A stretch of 64,000 bases of DNA from Paenarthrobacter ilicis (GTDB lineage: Bacteria > Actinomycetota > Actinomycetes > Actinomycetales > Micrococcaceae). The notes under the pieces are model-generated. The model was not told the DNA's origin and did not search any database. It saw nothing but the letters and a program-made list of their open reading frames with translations. The stretch lies in the NCBI RefSeq assembly GCF_016907545.1, contig NZ_JAFBCD010000001.1, forward strand, positions 3,472,001 through 3,536,000, written 5' to 3'. Position numbers and translations under genes: made by a program. This document shows positions 58,659 through 64,000 of the stretch, one piece after another (within the stretch, counting starts at the first letter, position 1; every line of letters starts with the position of its first letter).

Positions 58659-59812
58659 CCGCGCCAACCGGCCAGCTGAGCATCGGCGTCCTCGCTTCCT
58701 CGCTGAAACCCCACGAGCAGCGCCTGCCGATCCACCCGCAGCATTTGGAGCGCATTGCTCCGGAGGTTCGCGGACAACTGCGCTTTGAGTTCGGCTACGG
58801 CGAACGCTTCGGTGTCCCGGACAGCAAGCTCGAAACGTTGGTGGGCGGGCTCGGCACTCGCCAGGAGTTGATTGCAGGCAGCGACGTCATTCTGCTGCCC
58901 AAGCCGCAGGCCCAGGATCTGGCCGAACTCCGCGACGGCCAAACCTTATGGGGCTGGCCGCACTGTGTGCAGGACCGCGCCATCACCCAGTTGGCCATCG
59001 ACAAGAAGCTCACGCTCATCGCTTTCGAAGCCATGAACCACTGGGCCGGCGACGGCGGCTTTGGCCTGCATGTGTTCCACAAGAACAACGAGCTCGCAGG
59101 CTATTGCTCCGTGCTGCATGCTTTGGCACTCACTGGTTCCACCGGCGACTACGGCCGCCGGCTCAGCGCCGTCGTCATTGGCTTTGGGGCCACGGCGCGG
59201 GGCGCTGTGACGGCACTGAATGCCCACGGCATCCACGACGTCCAGGTCCTGACCAACCGTGGCGTTGCCGCCGTCGGGTCTCCGATCCACTCCGTGCGGA
59301 TCGTGCAGTTCGACCATGACAGCAAGGCGCCGTTCCTCAGCGAAGTGATCACGGACAAGGGCCGCAAACCCCTTGCGCCGTTCCTGGCAGCGGCGGACAT
59401 CGTGGTGAACTGCACCCTGCAGGACCCGAATGCACCGCTGACTTATCTGCGGACCGAGGACCTGACGGAGTTCAAGCCGGACAGCCTCATTGTGGACGTT
59501 TCCTGCGACGAGGGCATGGGGTTCAGCTGGGCCCGGACCACCACCTTTGATGAGCCCATGTTCCGGGTGGGCGGGCACGTGAACTACTACGCCGTGGACC
59601 ACAGCCCGTCCTACCTGTGGAATTCGGCAAGCTGGGAAATCAGCGAGGCCCTGCTCCCCTTCCTGGAAACAGTGGTGGCGGGACCGGGCGAATGGGATGG
59701 CAACGAGACCATCTCCCGCGCCATCGAAATCCGCGAGGGCGTGATCCGCAACCCGGACATCCTGGAATTCCAAGGACGCTCGGCGGAGTATCCGCACTTG
59801 CCGGCGGTCTGA
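58655..59812 (+). CDS. N5-(carboxyethyl)ornithine synthase-like/alanine dehydrogenase-family enzyme
   Basis: 385 residues from GTG 58655. The N-terminal AlaDH/PNT domain (1-135) has the HEQRLPIHPQHL binding segment and SDVILLPKPQAQDL; the NAD domain is marked by VVIGFGATARGAVTAL (G-x-G-x2-A form) and ends VSCDEGMGFSWARTTTFDEP. The best match by pattern is N5-(carboxyethyl)ornithine synthase, which reductively joins pyruvate to ornithine; homologues of unknown substrate share it. Not standard alanine dehydrogenase because the catalytic KEP/RRV block differs. Expressed with a tiny basic protein; terminates at the hairpin at 59824-59858. Confidence 0.82.
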   Translation: MTAPTGQLSIGVLASSLKPHEQRLPIHPQHLERIAPEVRGQLRFEFGYGERFGVPDSKLETLVGGLGTRQELIAGSDVILLPKPQAQDLAELRDGQTLWGWPHCVQDRAITQLAIDKKLTLIAFEAMNHWAGDGGFGLHVFHKNNELAGYCSVLHALALTGSTGDYGRRLSAVVIGFGATARGAVTALNAHGIHDVQVLTNRGVAAVGSPIHSVRIVQFDHDSKAPFLSEVITDKGRKPLAPFLAAADIVVNCTLQDPNAPLTYLRTEDLTEFKPDSLIVDVSCDEGMGFSWARTTTFDEPMFRVGGHVNYYAVDHSPSYLWNSASWEISEALLPFLETVVAGPGEWDGNETISRAIEIREGVIRNPDILEFQGRSAEYPHLPAV

Positions 59813-59823
59813 CGAAGCCCTCA

Positions 59824-59858
59824 AACCAGCGCCCGCGGTCCTACCGCAGGCGCTGGTT
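59824..59858. terminator. Bidirectional terminator
   Basis: 16-bp stem AACCAGCGCC-C-GCGGT with its inverse (59824-59839/59843-59858), one C-A mismatch, loop CCT. It lies between the convergent synthase and MFS genes, 11 bases from the former's stop. Confidence 0.8.
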
Positions 59859-59862
59859 ACGT

Positions 59863-61248
59863 TTAAGCTGCCTGTGCCCGGTCCACGATCCGCAGCACGC
59901 GCCGCCGGTCGCGCAGGTCCACCTTGAGGTGCAGGGACGACTTCCGGGCCAGTACGACGGCGACTACCGCAGCTGCGATGGCCGGCACACCGCCGGAGAC
60001 CAGGACGGCCAGATGCGGACCGAAGTGCTCGGCCAGCCACCCCATCATGGGACCGCCAATGGCCTGTCCACCGATGAGCACCACCAGGTACAGGCTCATC
60101 ACACGGCCGCGGATGCTCATGTTAGAGCTGGTCTGGACCATTTGGTTGGCCGCGGTGAGGAACATCAGGCACCAGAATCCGGCCAGGACCATGGTGACGC
60201 TGAACCACACCATGGTTGGCATCAATGAGGACACACAGAGCATCAGGCCGTACAGACCCGCCGACGTCACTACAGAGCGCAACCGCAACTGGCGGCGTCG
60301 CGTGGACGCTACCGCTCCCGCGAGTGCACCGAGCGCAACCATGGCATTCAGCAGGCCGTAGCCTCCGGCACCGGCGTCGTACACGTGGTCCGCGAAGGCG
60401 GCCAGCAGAACCGGCAGGCTCATGGCGAAAACTGCCACGAAGCCGGCCATCAACCATGGCCAGTAGATGGTGGGCTTGCTCAGCGCGTAGTTGAGTCCTT
60501 CGCGGAGCATGCCCTTCTTGCGCGGCGTGGGCTGGCTGAGGTGCAGCTGGTCCTTGCGGAGGATCAGCAACATCGCCACGGTGGAGCAGCACGCCACGGC
60601 ATTGGCGGCGAACGCCCACCCGGCACCAACTGCCGTGAGCAGCACACCGGCCAGGGCGGGCCCAATCAGGCCTCCAAGCTGGAACGTTGTGGAGTTAACG
60701 CTGATGGCGTTGCGCAGGTACTTGGGTCCTACGAGCTCGTTGACGAACACCTGCCTGGCTGGCTGGTCCAGCACGGTCACGAAGCCGAGGGCAAGCGCGA
60801 TGACGTAGACGTGCCATACCTCGACGCGGCCACTCAGGGACAGCACCGCGAGGAGGGCGGCGAGTACCGCGGCCGCCGATTGGCAGATGATGAGGATCTT
60901 GCGCTTGGCGAAGCGGTCGGCGATCATGCCGCCCCACGGGCCAAGGAAAAGTGACGGCATGAACTGCAACGCCACCGTAATTCCTACGGCGGTGACGGAC
61001 CCGGAAAGTTGGAGCACCATCCAGTCCTGCGCAATGCGCTGCATCCAGATGGCGATCACGGCGATGAAGTGGCCAATCGCGAAGATCCGGAAGTTGGGGA
61101 CCTTCAGGGAGATGAAGGTGTGCCGCCAGGGCAGCTTTTCGCTCACGACGGCGAGTGGCTGGGTGACGGTGTCGGCAGGCTGAGGTGCTGACAGGGAATC
61201 GATGACGGGCTGGCTGACGTTTGCCGCTGCAGGCGGTGGGGGTGCCAA
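59863..61248 (-). CDS. MFS exporter (DHA3/EntS-like)
   Basis: 461 residues with about 11-12 helices after a hydrophilic, Pro/Ala-rich N-terminus of 45 residues. EntS/DHA3 marks: FRIFAIGHFIAVIAIWMQRI at helix 1, PWGGMIADRFAKRKILIICQ (MFS loop), VLDQPARQVFVNELVGPKYL, and SIRGRVMSLYLVVLIGGQAI in helix 10. The family exports siderophores, macrolides or other small molecules. The divergent LysR regulator 178 bp away is probably its controller through ATTGC/GCAAT sites. The substrate is unknown. Confidence 0.9.
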   Translation of the reverse strand: MAPPPPAAANVSQPVIDSLSAPQPADTVTQPLAVVSEKLPWRHTFISLKVPNFRIFAIGHFIAVIAIWMQRIAQDWMVLQLSGSVTAVGITVALQFMPSLFLGPWGGMIADRFAKRKILIICQSAAAVLAALLAVLSLSGRVEVWHVYVIALALGFVTVLDQPARQVFVNELVGPKYLRNAISVNSTTFQLGGLIGPALAGVLLTAVGAGWAFAANAVACCSTVAMLLILRKDQLHLSQPTPRKKGMLREGLNYALSKPTIYWPWLMAGFVAVFAMSLPVLLAAFADHVYDAGAGGYGLLNAMVALGALAGAVASTRRRQLRLRSVVTSAGLYGLMLCVSSLMPTMVWFSVTMVLAGFWCLMFLTAANQMVQTSSNMSIRGRVMSLYLVVLIGGQAIGGPMMGWLAEHFGPHLAVLVSGGVPAIAAAVVAVVLARKSSLHLKVDLRDRRRVLRIVDRAQAA

Positions 61249-61306
61249 AAGTAGTCCTCGGATTGAGAGTTTCGGTGGGATGCGTTTAACGCTATGGTTG
61301 CCAGCA

Positions 61307-61327
61307 GCAATTATGGAAGCGTATTGC
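61307..61327. promoter_or_regulatory. LysR-type site 1
   Basis: GCAAT-N11-ATTGC, the T-N11-A inverted spacing expected of a LysR binding site, in the divergent spacer between the MFS exporter and the LysR gene. Confidence 0.55.
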
Positions 61328-61340
61328 GCCTATAACTAGC

Positions 61341-61355
61341 ATTGCGGAATGCAAT
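61341..61355. promoter_or_regulatory. LysR-type site 2
   Basis: ATTGC-GGAAT-GCAAT, perfect 5-5-5 inverted repeat sharing half-sites with the site at 61307-61327. Paired sites fit a tetrameric LysR protein. Confidence 0.55.
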
Positions 61356-61426
61356 GGGCTGCCTGCAGCACAAGGGGAAGCGGCGCAGTACTCCGGCCCG
61401 GCGCTGACCTGCGCTTTAGGAGTATC

Positions 61427-62281
61427 GTGTTCGAACCTGTCCAGCTCCGCTCCTTTCTTGCCGTCGCAGAAACCCTGAGTTTCACCAAGGCGGCGGAACG
61501 CCTGGGACTCGCGCAACCAACCGTCAGCCAGCACGTCCGCAAGCTGGAAGCCGCCGCCAAACGCGTGCTCGTGGCGCGCGATACCCGTGAAGTCAGGCTC
61601 ACCGACAACGGCGATGCCATGGCCGGATTTGCCCGCAGCATCCTGGCAGCCCACGACTCCGCCGCCCGCTACTTTTCCGGTTCAGCCATGCGCGGGCGGC
61701 TCCGTTTTGGCACCGCCGACGACCTCGCCATCACCGGCCTCCCCCGGATTCTCCGCGAATTCCGGCAGTTGTACCCGCAAATCAACCTGGAGCTCACCGT
61801 CAGCCAGAGTGACCAGCTCTACAAGCGGCTCAATGCCGGGCAGCTGGACCTGGTGTTCGTGAAGTGGGTGGCCGGAGCCAAGGAGGGCACGGTGGTCCGA
61901 CACGACAACTTTGCGTGGGTGGGCGTCGAGCAAACCATCCTTGAGCCCGGAGCCCCGGTCCCGCTCATCGCCTACCCGGCGCCCAGCCTTAGCCGAAAAC
62001 TGGCCATCGACGCCCTGGAGGCCGAGGGCAGAACGTGGCGTATTACGTGCAGCACCAAGCAGATCAGCGGAGTACTTGCAGCAGTACGGGCGGGCATCGG
62101 AGTAGCTGTGATGCCGGCGTCCCTGGTGCCCGAGGACCTGAAAGTGATCACCCAGCGGTTCGGCCTCCCGCCAGTGGGTGATGTCGACTTCACCTTGATC
62201 CGCAACCCGCTGGCCAACGCCGAAGTCATCGATGCCCTCACCCAGGCCATCATGGGCCGGACACTGAGTAAGTCGAACTAG
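61427..62281 (+). CDS. LysR-family transcriptional regulator
   Basis: 284 residues from GTG 61427, with AGGAG seven bases upstream; the frame is open to 61349 but the upstream part is the promoter. The HTH is the standard LysR pattern: LRSFLAVAETLSFTKAAERL, GLAQPTVSQHVRKLEAAAKR. The ligand-binding domain (residues about 90-280) starts GRLRFGTADDLAITGLPRIL and includes SGVLAAVRAGIGVAVMPASL, the typical effector pocket loop. It is divergent from an MFS exporter. Likely an activator responding to the exported compound; not verified. Confidence 0.92.
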   Translation: MFEPVQLRSFLAVAETLSFTKAAERLGLAQPTVSQHVRKLEAAAKRVLVARDTREVRLTDNGDAMAGFARSILAAHDSAARYFSGSAMRGRLRFGTADDLAITGLPRILREFRQLYPQINLELTVSQSDQLYKRLNAGQLDLVFVKWVAGAKEGTVVRHDNFAWVGVEQTILEPGAPVPLIAYPAPSLSRKLAIDALEAEGRTWRITCSTKQISGVLAAVRAGIGVAVMPASLVPEDLKVITQRFGLPPVGDVDFTLIRNPLANAEVIDALTQAIMGRTLSKSN

Positions 62282-62430
62282 TGGTTGCCGGACGGCCTGC
62301 CGCACCCGTTTCCGCCATTTGCACCATGAACCTCGGGTGCGCGGGGCGCGAAAGGGTGCGGTGCCGGCGCGCAACGGGCGCGCCCGGCGGAAAGGGGGGC
62401 GTCGGGTCCGCCCACCAATTGATACACCCT

Positions 62431-62454
62431 TACCGGGTAAGCGCATTCCCGGTA
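62431..62454. promoter_or_regulatory. Inverted repeat before the TIM-barrel gene
   Basis: TACCGGG-N10-CCCGGTA, perfect 7-bp arms, ending 11 bases before ATG 62466 so it overlaps the ribosome-binding region. Candidate operator or translation-blocking hairpin. The rest of the 184-bp spacer from 62282 holds no gene I can support. Confidence 0.45.
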
Positions 62455-62465
62455 TCCTGTGAAGC

Positions 62466-63239
62466 ATGATCGACCTCACCACGCTGGCTGACCTCACGCC
62501 CGGCATTTGTTCCGTCACCCTCCGCGCACAGGGAATCGACGAGGTGGTACGAATTTCCTCGGAGGCAGGCCTGGCGGGAATCGAATGGGGCACCGACGTC
62601 CACGTCAGCGATACCGAATCAGCAGCGCACGCGAGGAAGGCCACCGAAGAGGCCGGGATGAAAGTCCTCTCCCTGGGCACTTACTATCGCGTCGGGTCAT
62701 CCGGCGATTTCGAGCGCGAGCTGGACCTGGCCGTCGCAGCGGGAGCACCCAGAGTCCGCGTCTGGGCCGGGGAACTGGGCTCAGCTGATGCGGATCAGAA
62801 TCATTGGGATGCCGTAGTGGCGGACGCGCGACGCATTGCGGATCTGGCCGGGCAGCGCGGAGTGGCGGTTGCTTTCGAGTATCACGGGAACACCCTCACC
62901 GACTCCCCCGGAACCACACTCGACTTGCTGGACCGGGTGAACCACCCCAACGTCGGCACGTACTGGCAGCCCGCCGTCGGACTTTCCGACCAGCAGGCGC
63001 TGGAGTCCCTCCACCAGGTCCTGCCGCATGTGGTGGGCATTCACTGCTTCTCCTGGGGGCCGGAAGCCGAGCGCTTCCCCTTGAGGAACCGGAAATTGCT
63101 GTGGCAGACCGTCACCGATGTCCTGCGGGGCAACGGCACGGACATGGACATCATGCTGGAATTCGTCGAGGACGACCTTCCGGACAACGTGCTCAACGAT
63201 GCTGCCTTCCTGCACACCATCACCCTGGGCGAGGACTAA
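62466..63239 (+). CDS. Sugar phosphate isomerase/epimerase-like TIM-barrel protein
   Basis: 257 residues of the AP-endonuclease-2/xylose-isomerase-like TIM barrel (EC 5.1/5.3 type). Metal-ligand blocks seen: GLAGIEWGTDVHV (first Glu), VAFEYHGNTLTDSPG, VGTYWQPAVG and IMLEFVEDDL (Glu near the C-terminus). These enzymes isomerise sugars, inositols or hydroxypyruvate using Mn/Mg. The substrate is open; no sugar transporter is adjacent. The stop overlaps by 4 bases with the convergent hydrolase stop. An inverted repeat overlaps its leader. Confidence 0.85.
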   Translation: MIDLTTLADLTPGICSVTLRAQGIDEVVRISSEAGLAGIEWGTDVHVSDTESAAHARKATEEAGMKVLSLGTYYRVGSSGDFERELDLAVAAGAPRVRVWAGELGSADADQNHWDAVVADARRIADLAGQRGVAVAFEYHGNTLTDSPGTTLDLLDRVNHPNVGTYWQPAVGLSDQQALESLHQVLPHVVGIHCFSWGPEAERFPLRNRKLLWQTVTDVLRGNGTDMDIMLEFVEDDLPDNVLNDAAFLHTITLGED

Positions 63240-63982
63240 GCCCACATCCGCCCGAGCCACGCGGCGCAGAGCGCGGTCCACTGATCTGCACCGGAAGTTC
63301 CGGCCGCGAGGCCGATGCCGTGGATGCCGTTCGGGAACACGTGCAGCTCCGCGGCAACCCTTGCCCTGCTGAGCGCTCCTGCGTAGGCCAGGCTGTGGCT
63401 GACGGGGACGGATTCGTCGTCGGCCGTGTGCCAGATGAACGCCGGGGGCGTTGCCGGAGTGACGTGCAGTTCGGCAGACAACGCCTGCAGAACATCCGTG
63501 GCTGCATCCGCGCCGGCCAGGTTGTCCACCGACCCCTGATGAACCGCGTCCACGAAGGAAATGACCGGATAGCAGAGGATGCTGAGGTCCGGATGAGCCC
63601 CGGCAAGGTCCAGTGAGGCATCGCCAACGGCAACCCCCACGGACAACGCAGCGGCAAGATGCCCGCCCGCAGAAAAGCCAAGGACGCCCACACGATTCGG
63701 ATCCACAGTGACTCCGTGAGCGCCACTCCGGATCCACAGCATGGCCTGCTTCGCGGCGGCCAGCGGCGCCGGATGCCGATGCGGCGCCACCGGATACCGC
63801 AGCACGAAGGCATGGATGCCCAACGAAGCGAGCCACTCTGCCACGGGTTCGGCCTCGTGGTCAGCCGTTTTCGCGTAGCCTCCGCCGGGCAGTACCAGGA
63901 CCGCTGGCGCCGCCTTGCCGGAACGCCCGACGGCGGGAATCACCGTAAGTCCACGGGGCGCCGTGAGGGGCGGCACTGTCAT
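63236..63982 (-). CDS. Alpha/beta hydrolase (esterase/lipase type)
   Basis: 248 residues. Nucleophile elbow GFSAGGHLAA with Ser about residue 103, oxyanion segment LPGGGYAKTADHEAEP (family HGGG), Asp in TADDESVP and His in PNGIHGIG, giving a full Ser-Asp-His triad. The BD-FAE/acetyl-xylan esterase-like subgroup is most similar (YPVAPHRHPAPLAAAKQAM). Cytoplasmic; no signal peptide. Start ATG 63982, 18 bases from the window edge, so upstream neighbours are not visible. Convergent with the isomerase gene, overlapping it by 4 bases. Confidence 0.87.
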   Translation of the reverse strand: MTVPPLTAPRGLTVIPAVGRSGKAAPAVLVLPGGGYAKTADHEAEPVAEWLASLGIHAFVLRYPVAPHRHPAPLAAAKQAMLWIRSGAHGVTVDPNRVGVLGFSAGGHLAAALSVGVAVGDASLDLAGAHPDLSILCYPVISFVDAVHQGSVDNLAGADAATDVLQALSAELHVTPATPPAFIWHTADDESVPVSHSLAYAGALSRARVAAELHVFPNGIHGIGLAAGTSGADQWTALCAAWLGRMWA

Positions 63983-64000
63983 GCCTGCGATTCCACCGGG

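Noticed and set aside
58946..60040. Long minus-strand frame over the carboxyethylornithine synthase-like gene
   Set aside because: Crosses a strong terminator and lacks motif support; plus-strand gene is clear.

Overview
The window looks like chromosome from a high-GC actinobacterium of the Arthrobacter/Paenarthrobacter group (Micrococcaceae). The basis is the strong GC bias, frequent GTG starts and 1-4 nt gene overlaps, a SAM-IV riboswitch, a DtxR/IdeR-type iron box, the protein flavour (DUF4235, DUF1737, a 191-residue Dcd, a P-loop/PabB fusion) and a tRNA with encoded CCA. The genus is an inference from protein style, not from a marker gene. I see no transposase, integrase, phage structural gene or CRISPR array.

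Layout. 1-5.2 kb: tail of an ECF sigma factor, a secreted NlpC/P60 hydrolase with an Ala-Pro linker, a small membrane protein, an aldo/keto reductase, a DNA polymerase IV-type enzyme and a LysE exporter. 5.2-9.9 kb: a nucleoside salvage locus (LacI repressor; divergent nucleoside hydrolase, MFS carrier and ribokinase) with two palindromic operators between the two arms. 9.9-14.7 kb: AraC regulator, acetyltransferase, then a tight PAP2 phosphatase/DedA/response regulator/sensor kinase operon. 14.7-17.6 kb: small hypothetical proteins and a TetR regulator with paired operators. 17.6-22.7 kb: LMW phosphatase, a P-loop kinase/PabB fusion, cardiolipin synthase and PabC-like lyase. 22.9-31.2 kb: an amino-acid permease, an AhpD-like protein and a sulfur-flavoured divergon. 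Its leftward operon holds an LLM flavin monooxygenase, a HAL-like lyase lacking the MIO triad and a cysteine synthase-like enzyme. Its rightward operon is led by a SAM-IV riboswitch and holds DUF1737, a rhodanese and a homoserine sulfhydrylase. 31.3-32.4 kb: an AbiEi/DUF559-type gene bracketed by two 89-bp palindromic elements. 32.4-35.6 kb: an HTH-MurA fusion and a WXG100-like effector with a lipoprotein partner. 35.6-39.2 kb: an iron-box-associated module (siderophore-interacting reductase, penicillin acylase-like protein, siderophore-type acetyltransferase).

39.2-42.4 kb: a TPP-riboswitch-controlled thiamine-precursor ECF transporter (YkoE-YkoD-YkoC type). 42.6-53.3 kb: NUDIX, DUF4235, the complete Mrp Na+/H+ antiporter operon, a UMF1-family transporter and a KhtTU-type K+/H+ antiporter pair. 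53.3-58.4 kb: dCTP deaminase, a CAP-domain protein and an M15 peptidase that share a C-terminal repeat module, a SRPBCC protein and tRNA-Gly(CCC). 58.5-64 kb: a small basic protein, an N5-(carboxyethyl)ornithine synthase-like enzyme, an MFS exporter with a divergent LysR regulator, a TIM-barrel isomerase and an alpha/beta hydrolase.

The best candidates for under-described biology are the MIO-less lyase/monooxygenase/PLP-enzyme operon opposite the SAM-IV operon, the nuclease-like gene between twin 89-bp palindromes, the WXG/DUF6973 effector-lipoprotein pair, and the two-component system fused into a PAP2-DedA operon. Start sites were moved from the longest open frame wherever a Shine-Dalgarno sequence, family length or overlap gave a better choice, and this is stated per gene.
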